Part shown: positions 1 to 8,137 of the stretch, one piece after another | How positions within the stretch are numbered: position 1 is the first letter of the stretch | Layout: each line of letters begins with the position of its first letter | NCBI GenBank assembly: GCA_022571985.1 | Contig: JACZWU010000001.1 | Location: 281,501-345,500, forward strand | Origin: Candidatus Zixiibacteriota bacterium | Lineage (GTDB): Bacteria > Zixibacteria > MSB-5A5 > GN15 > FEB-12 | Direction: 5' to 3' | Length of the DNA: 64,000 nt | The notes under the pieces: generated by a model | The model's database searches: none | Seen by the model: the letters and a program-made list of their open reading frames with translations, nothing else | Told to the model about the DNA's origin: nothing | Made by a program: the position numbers and the translations under genes

Positions 1-768
1 GGCGGTAGCTGTGGCGACTGCACCCGAAGAAATCATGCCTACGGTAGCGGCGGCAGCAAGTGTCAGGTTGTTACCGAAGGCGTCGGCCAATGTAACGGTG
101 CCTGAACGCTTGCGGGCTACATCGGAGGCCTGCACAACGTCAACGTTGTGGATTGCTTCAGTCAGGTTGACCGGATCGCCTGTAGTATTGAGCAGGCTGA
201 GTCCGAGTGAGGTGGTGTTCAGCGAAGCAGTTGAGCTTGCTGTCTTGGTGGCGGTGATGGAATGCTGACCGTCAGTCAAGAATGATTCTTTGATAGTGAT
301 ACCGGAGCTGTTTGAGCTGGTGATGGTAGCGGTATTGGCATTTGAACCGTCAATCAATTTCTTCGAACCGAACTGCGTATTGGCAGCGATACGATCGATT
401 GTTTTGACAGCATTGTCAATTTCCGCCTGGTCAGCAGCAAGCTGGTCGGCTGAGTTGAAACCCTCGTTGGCCGCATGAATGGCCAGTTCTCTCATCGAAA
501 TCAACAGACTGCTGATTTCGGTCAGAGCGCCTTCAGCGGTCTGGATCATGCTGATAGAACCTTCCGAGTTCTGGATGGCACGGTTAAGACCGGCAATCTG
601 AGCACGGAACTGTTCTGAAATCACCAGACCGGCAGGATCATCTGAAGCTTTGTTGATCCGAAAACCGGACGACAATCTCTGCATTGACTGCTGCAACGAA
701 TTTGTTGTGTTCAACAAATTACGATGCGCATTCAGAGCCGCAATGTTGTGGTTAATTGCTAGTGACAT
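1..768 (-). CDS. fliC: Flagellin, N-terminal 256 codons (cut by window edge)
   Basis: Filament subunit of the flagellum, exported through the flagellar type III channel. The frame is open from the ATG at 766-768 to the left edge, giving 256 residues. The N-terminus (MSLAINHNIAALNAHR, then LSSGFRINKASDDPAGL near residues 32-48) is the conserved D0/D1 helix of flagellins; residues beyond about 140 are the start of the variable Ser/Thr/Ala-rich domain. The C-terminal D0/D1 helices lie outside the window. A strong Shine-Dalgarno sits inside a short hairpin just before the ATG, and a sigma28 promoter lies 200 nt upstream. Two glycosyltransferase genes and fliW lie upstream on the same strand. The family call is certain; the total length is unknown. 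Confidence 0.97.
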   Translation of the reverse strand, partial: MSLAINHNIAALNAHRNLLNTTNSLQQSMQRLSSGFRINKASDDPAGLVISEQFRAQIAGLNRAIQNSEGSISMIQTAEGALTEISSLLISMRELAIHAANEGFNSADQLAADQAEIDNAVKTIDRIAANTQFGSKKLIDGSNANTATITSSNSSGITIKESFLTDGQHSITATKTASSTASLNTTSLGLSLLNTTGDPVNLTEAIHNVDVVQASDVARKRSGTVTLADAFGNNLTLAAAATVGMISSGAVATATA

Positions 769-771
769 TCT

Positions 772-786
772 TCTCCTCCTTGGAGA
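772..786 (-). promoter_or_regulatory. CsrA-type hairpin over the flagellin Shine-Dalgarno
   Basis: The mRNA-strand sequence UCUCC-AAGGA-GGAGA forms a perfect 5-bp stem with an AAGGA loop, and it ends 3 nt before the flagellin ATG. A GGA exposed in a hairpin loop that overlaps the Shine-Dalgarno is the classic CsrA site. A second ANGGA (ACGGA) lies at 809-813, about 32 nt upstream, a spacing that one CsrA dimer could bridge. csrA and fliW are encoded in this same locus. The structure is seen in the sequence; binding is inferred. Confidence 0.65.
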
Positions 787-790
787 TTTG

Positions 791-808
791 CGGGATTACC
801 CTATCCCG
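791..808 (-). promoter_or_regulatory. Hairpin in the flagellin leader
   Basis: CGGGAT-AGGGTA-ATCCCG is a perfect 6-bp stem with a 6-nt loop in the flagellin 5' leader, between the two GGA motifs proposed for CsrA. It may position the two sites. A further 7-bp stem (GAAGTCT...AGACTTC, 929-950) lies close to the predicted 5' end and could stabilise the transcript. Confidence 0.5.
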
Positions 809-967
809 TCCGTTTAATGTTCTTTCGTTTCTTCCTTGTATATGTCACTTCCAATGTTTTTGACTATCCTGTCGGAGTAGAAATCCTGTGTACCCCTCTC
901 GAGCTTTGGTGCCCTTTCCTATTCGTGTGAAGTCTAACTTGAGAGACTTCTTGCTATTACAAGAATT

Positions 968-994
968 TAATCGGCAGATATGCCCGTATCTTTA
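968..994 (-). promoter_or_regulatory. Sigma28 (FliA) promoter of flagellin
   Basis: On the minus strand the sequence reads TAAAGATA-N11-GCCGATTA, against the sigma28 consensus TAAAGTTT-N11-GCCGATAA: 5 of 8 and 7 of 8 matches with exact spacing. It lies just past the end of the upstream glycosyltransferase gene and predicts a start near 961, giving a leader of about 190 nt before the flagellin ATG. Confidence 0.8.
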
Positions 995-1037
995 TGAAAA
1001 TGGTCAAGAAAAATGAGAAAAGTTGCGATGTCTTGGG

Positions 1038-3590
1038 CTATACTTCGACCGCCACCTCGGTGATTTCGAACAGCCGTTTTTGGGCCTGTTTAAAATCTGG
1101 AGCAAGTCTCAAAACGCGCTCAAAACCAAGCCTGGCTGAGTCTATGTGACCCATTTGCAGGTAGCATTCGGACAAATTGTAAAGAGATTCATGATCTGAG
1201 GGATCTGATGCGAGTACTGTTTCATAATGAGACACTGCTGAGGAATATTGACCAGCGTTGGCGTGAAGATTTGCTGCCATGCGAGCAATCTGCTGGTCTT
1301 GTCGGTTGGTCTCAAGATATTTGTCTAAATAGGTGACTGATTCTGAAAGCTGACCTGCGCCAATAAGAGTTAGTCCAAGATTTCTGTATACAATGTCAGG
1401 GGCGTTTTCAAGTTTTGCTGCTTTGAGATAAAATCGTTCGGCTTCTTCATACTGTTTCATTTTGAAATAGCAGTTGGCCAGGTCATTTAGGATGGCAGGG
1501 TCACTATTATCTATTTCTATCGCCTTTCGGTAGCACTTAATAGCCTGCTCTTGATTGCCATTGGACAAAAACAGATTTGCAGCAGAAGCAAAGATCTCCT
1601 TTGGTGAGTCTGAGCGACCGGCAGCATCTTCGATAAGCTTAACAGCGCTTTCGAGCTGATTGCCGCTTATAAGACCAGGCAGCTCGTCCATAAGTTCTTT
1701 TTGATGTTCGGACGGTTTTGTACTTAGGGCCTCCATCAATGTTTCTATTCTTTTTTGAACGTCAAGATGGCTGCTGTTGACATCTGCGGTTTTACGATAA
1801 TACTCCAGAGCAGTTTCGAATTTTTCAGTTAGTTCATAAATCAGCGCCAGCCCGTAGAATGCCGCTGCCCGGCTGTCCGGGTTGAGAAGAATGATATTAT
1901 CAGTTTCTGAAGTCGGCTTGTATTTGGCCTGTCTGTCCAGATATGTTTTGTATGAATCTATGGCTTTATCAATTTCCTGAGTATGCGTGTATATATGGCC
2001 GAGCAATAGCAATGGGTCCAGGTAGTCTTTCTTATGGCCAAGCGCTTTCTCTGTATATTCCAGTGCTGACACAAAGTCTTTCTTGTAGAAATATGCCCAG
2101 CCCAATTGGTCCAGACTCATCAGGTGAAGATTTCGAGTATGTAAGTCATCGGGATCAGTAATTTTTAAAGCTCTTTGTGCAAATTTTATAATTTCATCGC
2201 TGAATTTGGCTGGATTGTCTTTAGAGCGACCGCGATAAAGCTGAGCCAGATTATATAATGCAAAAGCATTGCGGGGGTCTTCTTCTAGTTGTTTTTCAAG
2301 CAGCGCTTTGGACCTTTCGAATTTAGCTTTCATCCTCTTTGGGCTCAAGTCGTAACCGAGATGCATAAGCTTAACGTCGGCACGCACGATAGAGGCGTCC
2401 TCCGGAAATTCTAAGCGATTGTGTACGATGCCCTGGTAGCGAAGTTCCATATCTCTTTTGAATAATCTAATGGATGGCAGAAATGTTGTCATTTCCTCAT
2501 TGTCACCGTAGATGCTATAAACATTAATTGAAACTATCGAATGCTCGTCTGAGTTTATCAACCCTTGAAGTTTTGGAATATCTTCTTCGCACAAACGTTC
2601 ATCGGCATCTATGATAAAAATCCAGTCCGACGTGGCCTGCTCCAGAGAATAGTTGCGATGTTTTGAGAAGTTGCCTTCCCACTGTTGATGATATATTTTT
2701 GCTCCGTAAGATTCGGCGATTTCGATTGTCTTATCGGTGGAACCGGTATCTACTATGATAATTTCGTCAACCCAACTGCGGATAGACTTAAGGCAATCCT
2801 CCAGCAGCTCTTCCTCGTTCTTGACAATCATGCAGGCCGAGACAGTTCGATAATTTTCTACTGTTTGCTTCAGCATTTTGAGTTCATCAATCTGGCGGCA
2901 GAAAGTGAGACCTTCTTTAATTGCTGCGATTGCCGCTTCGTTTTCTTTCTGGTGGTAATGCAACTTGGCCATATTTAAATATGGCAGATGGTTGCCATGA
3001 TCCGTTTTGATCGCTTGTTTGAACTGCTTTATGGCATTGTCGAACTCTTTTTTCTCAAAGAAGGCGCTGCCAATTATATTGTACAATTGAGACAAATGCG
3101 AGGTCATGCCGCAATAAGGCCGATACTTAGGCTGCGTAGATAATAGCGAAATGAATCTGTTGCCGGCTGCAATCGACTTGTCATATTCCCGCAGTGACAA
3201 TTTGATAAAGCTAAGCATATACTGAAAATCTATTGAATCAGGGAATTCTTCCAGTCCCTTTTCGATTATTCTTTCAGCTTCTATTATCTCTCCACTGTTT
3301 GAATAGCCGATTGACATTAAAACGTAGTATCTAAGCCTGTCGTTTGTTTTAGGTTTTATATCTTTGACCGCGATTGACTTAAGAACTGCCGGAATGCGTG
3401 TTTCCTGATTTACGTTATAATAGTGCTCAGCCAGTGAAAGGGCGGCAGTCAAGTCGTCAGGATTGTCCAGCAGTGCTTTTTCGAGCATTTTTGGATTTAC
3501 AGAAATAGCTGCTTTTTCGGCGAAGTGCTGAGAGGGGTAGTTGTCTCTTTTGGGACTCTTTTTCCTTTTTTCTGATTTCTTCTTAGACAT
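1038..3590 (-). CDS. TPR-repeat protein with embedded family 2 glycosyltransferase
   Basis: 850-residue cytoplasmic protein. After a very basic N-terminus come TPR-like helical repeats (about 30-240), then a GT2 glycosyltransferase domain (about 250-400) starting VSACMIVKNEEE, with VDTGSTDKT and the metal/nucleotide-sugar DxD motif as DAD at 328-330. A second long TPR array (about 440-840) follows. TPR-flanked GT2 domains of this kind transfer sugars to proteins or surface glycans. The gene starts 13 nt after the preceding TPR-glycosyltransferase and ends just before the flagellin promoter, so flagellin or another flagellar protein is a plausible acceptor; that is inference from position. Donor and acceptor cannot be read from sequence. 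Confidence 0.85.
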   Translation of the reverse strand: MSKKKSEKRKKSPKRDNYPSQHFAEKAAISVNPKMLEKALLDNPDDLTAALSLAEHYYNVNQETRIPAVLKSIAVKDIKPKTNDRLRYYVLMSIGYSNSGEIIEAERIIEKGLEEFPDSIDFQYMLSFIKLSLREYDKSIAAGNRFISLLSTQPKYRPYCGMTSHLSQLYNIIGSAFFEKKEFDNAIKQFKQAIKTDHGNHLPYLNMAKLHYHQKENEAAIAAIKEGLTFCRQIDELKMLKQTVENYRTVSACMIVKNEEELLEDCLKSIRSWVDEIIIVDTGSTDKTIEIAESYGAKIYHQQWEGNFSKHRNYSLEQATSDWIFIIDADERLCEEDIPKLQGLINSDEHSIVSINVYSIYGDNEEMTTFLPSIRLFKRDMELRYQGIVHNRLEFPEDASIVRADVKLMHLGYDLSPKRMKAKFERSKALLEKQLEEDPRNAFALYNLAQLYRGRSKDNPAKFSDEIIKFAQRALKITDPDDLHTRNLHLMSLDQLGWAYFYKKDFVSALEYTEKALGHKKDYLDPLLLLGHIYTHTQEIDKAIDSYKTYLDRQAKYKPTSETDNIILLNPDSRAAAFYGLALIYELTEKFETALEYYRKTADVNSSHLDVQKRIETLMEALSTKPSEHQKELMDELPGLISGNQLESAVKLIEDAAGRSDSPKEIFASAANLFLSNGNQEQAIKCYRKAIEIDNSDPAILNDLANCYFKMKQYEEAERFYLKAAKLENAPDIVYRNLGLTLIGAGQLSESVTYLDKYLETNRQDQQIARMAANLHANAGQYSSAVSHYETVLASDPSDHESLYNLSECYLQMGHIDSARLGFERVLRLAPDFKQAQKRLFEITEVAVEV

Positions 3591-3603
3591 GCCTTATCCT
3601 ATA

Positions 3604-5253
3604 CTATACAGCGACTACCTTTCTGCTGTGTTCACTGACGACTTTGTTCATTAAGCGGGATATCTGGCTGAACTTGTCATCCAAATTGTATCTGTTACTT
3701 ATAAATTTTCGATTTAACAGAGCCTGTTTGCAGCTGTCGTTGTTTTCAAAATTCTTGACGAGTTCAAGGCAGGCATCCGGGTCGGCAAACAAATGCTCTT
3801 CGGGATATAGATGTTTGGCGCCATACCAGTTATGTATGAGCGGCATGAGACCACTGGCCATGCCTTCGGCAATAGAATAATGAAACGATTCAAACAAAGA
3901 GGTAGAGATAACATAATCTTTGTCTTGGTACCATGCCGGCATATTCTTTACCCAGCCGCAAAATTCTATGGGAAGGGGACTTTCTTTTAGAAAGTTATCA
4001 AAGTATAACTTTATGCGCGGGTCCTGATGCAGGCCTGCAATATGAAATGTAAATTCCGGGTCATATTCATAAATCTTTTTGAAGCAGTAAAGAAGCAGCC
4101 CGGGGTTCTTCTTATAATTGATGTAACCTACCGAGGCTATCTTTTTGCCATAAGTTTTACTCTTCGGAATCGTAAAGCGGTCTATGTCCACCCCGTTGTG
4201 TATTACGGTCTTGGGTACTATGCTGGCCGAAGGCTCGCCAACTAATTCCATGACAGATTTATTTACAAAAATCAAGTGGTCAACATTTTCCCAGTTAACC
4301 TGCGACGGCATTTCTGTAAAAGCTTCATAGCTGTGTAAGCGGCAAATCATCGGACAGGTTTTGGGAAGTCTGGAAGCTTCTATGACAAGATTGTCGCACC
4401 ATTCAAACCAGGCTAAATCTACAGAGTTAAGAAGTTCGCTCATACTCTGTCCAGAGTCGGCCGAGTATTCTACAATTTGGTTATTGTCATTTTCGAGACG
4501 TTTTATGATATCTTTTACAAACTCTTTATGATTAGCAAAAAAAGCGATTTTTTTACCGGTAATGCGGTCGCTTGTAACTGCTTTGTCAGACCTGACTGCT
4601 ACGACTGAAATGTCAGAAGATTCAGGAGCAATTTTGTCTTCCCAGGATTTAATATCCTTTACAGTTTCATCTGAGACCCCGGGTAAGGCTCTATTTCGAT
4701 CAAGCAACTGCCTGCCCCATTCCTGCTGATTGTGATCAGCAGCGAACTCCATGGCGTTTTTTCTGGCCTGTGTGTAATTGGGGTTGAGCTCAATCGCTCT
4801 GGCGAAACATTCTTTTACTTTGTTAATGTTACTCTTATCAATCCAGGTTACAGCCAGGTCGTTGTAGACATTGGCATCTTCCGGATTGACAGCGGCAATC
4901 GTTTCAAAATATTCAATAGCTTTGTCCGACAGGCCCTGGGACATCGCCAGAAGTGCACTATTATAAAGGGCGTCGATATTCTTTGGGTCTGCCTTTAGCG
5001 CCAGTTCAAACGAGCGGCTGGCTTCATCCTGTTTGTCCAGGCTCAAGGCTACCAATCCGGCAGTTACCCAAAGCTCCGGATCATCGGGGCTTTGACCAGC
5101 CAGGGTATTTAAAATCGGTAGTGCCTCTGCCAGCTGATTATTCTCAAGTAAATTATTGAGGTTTTTTATAAATTTTCCGTGGGACTTGTTGTCTGTCTCA
5201 AGCTGCCTTCCTGGCGCTTTATCATGCTTTTTCAAGGTTGTTGCTCCGGTCAT
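3604..5253 (-). CDS. TPR-repeat protein with GT4-type glycosyltransferase
   Basis: 549-residue cytoplasmic protein. The N-terminal third (about 25-190) is a TPR array; the rest is a GT-B glycosyltransferase. The C-terminal half shows the GT4 nucleotide-sugar region: SVGYINYKKNPGLLL, FHIAGLHQDPR, then TSLFESFHYSIAEGMASG, which is the usual E-x7-E region of retaining GT4 enzymes. It lies between fliW (52 nt upstream) and a second TPR-glycosyltransferase (13 nt downstream), all on one strand, so it is probably part of the late flagellar transcript. A role in flagellin glycosylation is inferred from the neighbourhood only. Confidence 0.82.
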   Translation of the reverse strand: MTGATTLKKHDKAPGRQLETDNKSHGKFIKNLNNLLENNQLAEALPILNTLAGQSPDDPELWVTAGLVALSLDKQDEASRSFELALKADPKNIDALYNSALLAMSQGLSDKAIEYFETIAAVNPEDANVYNDLAVTWIDKSNINKVKECFARAIELNPNYTQARKNAMEFAADHNQQEWGRQLLDRNRALPGVSDETVKDIKSWEDKIAPESSDISVVAVRSDKAVTSDRITGKKIAFFANHKEFVKDIIKRLENDNNQIVEYSADSGQSMSELLNSVDLAWFEWCDNLVIEASRLPKTCPMICRLHSYEAFTEMPSQVNWENVDHLIFVNKSVMELVGEPSASIVPKTVIHNGVDIDRFTIPKSKTYGKKIASVGYINYKKNPGLLLYCFKKIYEYDPEFTFHIAGLHQDPRIKLYFDNFLKESPLPIEFCGWVKNMPAWYQDKDYVISTSLFESFHYSIAEGMASGLMPLIHNWYGAKHLYPEEHLFADPDACLELVKNFENNDSCKQALLNRKFISNRYNLDDKFSQISRLMNKVVSEHSRKVVAV

Positions 5254-5305
5254 TCTATTGTACTAATCTCTTTATCTGTCGAATTATTTTTACTGCTGTC
5301 AGCGG

Positions 5306-5797
5306 TCAAGCTCCTACTGGTTCTTCCAGAACTTTTTCCGGCGATTCTTCGGCAGTCATGGCAGCTTTTTCTTCTTCATCAAATACCCGATGCTTAATTC
5401 GATAGCCTGAATTAACCAGCACCAGCTGCTTAGCCTTGTTGTTTTCGGTGTTAATCAAAATAGGTCCCTGCAAATTAATTGTCATATCAGCCCAGTCATT
5501 GGGAACAGAGGCTATCACGTAAGTTTCAATATGAGCCGGATCTTCGGTTTCCAATTCAGCAATTTCGTTAGGATTGATATCAATTCTATAGCCGTTGTAA
5601 AAGATTGCCGGGTTAACTACAATAAAAGCCACAGCCGGGTCATTGACCGATTGCAGCCACATGAACGGCTTAAATTCTTCAAGTTCAACCAAACAGTATT
5701 TGGTCAACTCTTCGAATCCAAGTACCGGCTTGCTCATGGTAATAATTTTGTTTTCCGGAATCTCAAGCGGTCCAAATTTCAATGTGTTTATTAGCAT
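5306..5797 (-). CDS. fliW: Flagellar assembly factor FliW
   Basis: 163-residue FliW. The family binds the C-terminal part of flagellin and also antagonises CsrA, so free flagellin releases FliW-bound CsrA to repress flagellin translation. The full FliW fold is present: LKFGPLEIPENKIITM, PVLGFEELTKYCLVEL, PFMWLQSVNDPAVAFIV and LQGPILINTENNKAKQLVL. A charged 20-residue C-terminal tail extends beyond the usual end. It follows flgL by 22 nt in the same operon as csrA, flgK and flgN, the expected context. Confidence 0.97.
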   Translation of the reverse strand: MLINTLKFGPLEIPENKIITMSKPVLGFEELTKYCLVELEEFKPFMWLQSVNDPAVAFIVVNPAIFYNGYRIDINPNEIAELETEDPAHIETYVIASVPNDWADMTINLQGPILINTENNKAKQLVLVNSGYRIKHRVFDEEEKAAMTAEESPEKVLEEPVGA

Positions 5798-5819
5798 TTT
5801 TTATGCATTCTCCTAATAT

Positions 5820-7739
5820 CTATCTTAAAAATTGCAGCAAGGTCGGCTGAATAATTCTTGCCGAAGCCATCAATGCGGCCTGATAATTGTTTTCATAAGT
5901 TGCCAGTTGCATTACGAGTTTTGCCAGGTCGGCGTCTTCTACGTCAGATAGCAGTTTTATAAAACCCAAATCTCTGTTGATCAATCGTATGTCAGTAGAT
6001 TCCAGCCGCAAACCCCTGGCGCCGACTGTAGCTCTTTGATTCAGCAGGTGCTGTAAGGCATTGTCTATGTGTTCCAGCAGCAACCCGGTGCCTTCCTGGT
6101 CATTGTTTTCCAGAGCGTTTTGAAGCACCATCATAGTGCCTATCAGATCGCTGGCGCCAAACAGTCCCAGTTTTTTTGCGGTTCTGCCGCCTGATACTTC
6201 TTCAATAGCCAATGAGCGGGTTGGGTCATTATTGATTATTTCTATCCCCGATCCTGCACCATTGATTGAAGCGGTGACATTCAGACCCGAATTATTTATG
6301 GCATCCAGCATATCCTGGACAGTAACAATTAAGGAATCACCCAAATCAATAACTCGGCTCATTTCACCGTTTTTTATAATTATTTCACCGAGAGAAAAGC
6401 CAAAGCCGTTGTTGAATTCGGTTACAGTTGCAGTGGCTAATAGAATCGGGTTTAAGTCATCACCAATCAGGTCGGTAGTAAATTTTCGAAGAATACCCAG
6501 CTCCTCAGCAGTTGTTCCAACAGTATCGAAAATTTCAAAATTCACCGCAGGATTCAGATCCTGTCCGACAAGCTGCGCACCTACCGATCCGGTAATTCCA
6601 AGATTGGCCGCCGTTGTTGATTCTGCACTAATTTCTTCAATCTTAAGATTCAATGGTACGCCATTCATATCGTTTATTTCAAGTCCTGTACCGGCAGCAT
6701 TTACTTGCATTGTAACATTAATGATACCTGCCGACGCGACCTGAGTGTTAAAACTGTTGATTACATCGCCGATAGTAGAATTTCCTGAGATATCAACTTC
6801 AAAATCTATGCCAGCGCCATCTGTCACTCTAAACCTGCCGGGAATCATATTTACGCCGGTACCGTTATTTAAAACACTAAGTGAAGTCTGGTTCGAAATT
6901 AATCCATTCTGAGTTGTTACAAATTTGATATTGTTGCCTTCATCACTGAGTTCGGCTGTCAGGTTTGTTACACCGTCAGCTGTCAGGCGGGTATTAATAA
7001 TATTAAGGACGTCATTAATATCAATTGCGGCTCCAAGATTGATAATCGAATTAATTCCCAGATTATAATCTGAGATCGTAATTGTGCCCGGGGGCATTGT
7101 TATTCCTGTCCCACCCTTTAGGTCTGTCAGCAGAGTTGTGGCGGTTATGGAAGTATTGTAATCTGATGTCTGTCCCAGTATGGTGACTTGCTTTAAGAAG
7201 ACATTGCTGCCAATTAAGTTTACATCAAATCTCGAAGATGAACCTATCTGAAATTGAATATTCCCCGTATCGCCCACGTAGCGGGCGCCAGTTGCAGACA
7301 TTATCATCGGTTTGATATTTGTCTTAAATCCGGCAAAGATTGACTTGCCTTCAAGCTCATCGTTAGCAATCTGCATGATTCTTTCGAGCATTGATTTGAC
7401 TTCACTGGCCGAAGCCAGCCTGGCATCTTTGTCAAAAGTTTCATTTGCCATGGCAACGGCCAATTCACGGGCAGACGACAGCATAGTGGTGATATCGGCC
7501 AGGTCGTTATCGTAAATGCCCATCCAGTTTTGTGCCTGTGTTATGGCGCCGCGATATTGCTGAATTTTTGAGAGTTCTTTGCGGTAGTCCAGATCACGGA
7601 TAGTACCGATCGGGTCATCGGACGGCCTGTTTATCCTGCGTCCGGAAGACATCTGCTTTTGCAACTCCAGAAATCTGGCAATTGCCCTCTGCGTATTAAA
7701 AGCAACATTTCCGGCTATGACACTATTGGTTACTCGCAT
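5820..7739 (-). CDS. flgL: Flagellar hook-filament junction protein FlgL (HAP3), long form
   Basis: 639-residue hook-associated protein 3, which joins the hook-FlgK zone to the filament. The N-terminal flagellin-like helix (MRVTNSVIAGNVAFNTQRA, then MSSGRRINRPSDDPIGTIRDL) and C-terminal helix (ADLAKLVMQLATYENNYQAA) are intact. The middle (about 170-540) is much larger than in the roughly 310-residue enterobacterial protein and contains repeated beta-rich flagellin-hook-IN-like segments (INLGAAIDINDVLNIINTRL, STIGDVINSFNTQV, VQDMLDAINNSG), probably surface-exposed. It starts 18 nt after csrA and is followed by fliW. Confidence 0.95.
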   Translation of the reverse strand: MRVTNSVIAGNVAFNTQRAIARFLELQKQMSSGRRINRPSDDPIGTIRDLDYRKELSKIQQYRGAITQAQNWMGIYDNDLADITTMLSSARELAVAMANETFDKDARLASASEVKSMLERIMQIANDELEGKSIFAGFKTNIKPMIMSATGARYVGDTGNIQFQIGSSSRFDVNLIGSNVFLKQVTILGQTSDYNTSITATTLLTDLKGGTGITMPPGTITISDYNLGINSIINLGAAIDINDVLNIINTRLTADGVTNLTAELSDEGNNIKFVTTQNGLISNQTSLSVLNNGTGVNMIPGRFRVTDGAGIDFEVDISGNSTIGDVINSFNTQVASAGIINVTMQVNAAGTGLEINDMNGVPLNLKIEEISAESTTAANLGITGSVGAQLVGQDLNPAVNFEIFDTVGTTAEELGILRKFTTDLIGDDLNPILLATATVTEFNNGFGFSLGEIIIKNGEMSRVIDLGDSLIVTVQDMLDAINNSGLNVTASINGAGSGIEIINNDPTRSLAIEEVSGGRTAKKLGLFGASDLIGTMMVLQNALENNDQEGTGLLLEHIDNALQHLLNQRATVGARGLRLESTDIRLINRDLGFIKLLSDVEDADLAKLVMQLATYENNYQAALMASARIIQPTLLQFLR

Positions 7740-7757
7740 TTCTGAATTATCTTAAGG

Positions 7758-8093
7758 CTACCTGTTATTTCTCGGTTTATTTTTGAAATTGTTACGTGTT
7801 TTTCTTGGCCTGTTCTCTTTGTATCCGATAAATGGTTTTTTATCCAAAGCTGCTTTGCCCTGTAATTTCCCTTTTAACATTTTGACCACACTGATCAAAT
7901 CATCCTTTATCGACTTTGATGCCTTGCGATTCTCTTCCTGAACTTTCAGGTAAATCTCTTCGCGATGTACAATAACATCCGGCGGAGCATCAATGCCGAT
8001 ACGCACCTGGCGTCCGTGGATACCAAGTACACATATTTTGATGTTGTCGCCGATCGCTATCGACTCGCCTAACTTCCTTGTTAGTATCAGCAA
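7758..8093 (-). CDS. csrA: Carbon storage / translational regulator CsrA with extended tail
   Basis: RNA-binding dimeric regulator that binds GGA motifs in mRNA leaders. Residues 1-60 are canonical ([35 protein letters not shown]), with the RNA-contacting LILTR strand and the VHREEIY segment intact. At 111 residues it is about 45 longer than usual; the extra tail is strongly basic ([16 protein letters not shown] at the end). The start is TTG, with AGGGGA six nt upstream; that Shine-Dalgarno contains GGA, which would allow autoregulation. It lies between flgK and flgL, with fliW next, so flagellin is the obvious target. Confidence 0.96.
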   Translation of the reverse strand: MLILTRKLGESIAIGDNIKICVLGIHGRQVRIGIDAPPDVIVHREEIYLKVQEENRKASKSIKDDLISVVKMLKGKLQGKAALDKKPFIGYKENRPRKTRNNFKNKPRNNR

Positions 8094-8137
8094 ATTATTC
8101 CCCTAAACCTTACGTTCCCTGTAATATCATAATTTTC

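Noticed and set aside
11-478. Plus-strand open frames over the left end
   Set aside because: They are antisense to the flagellin gene, whose minus-strand frame encodes conserved flagellin sequence.
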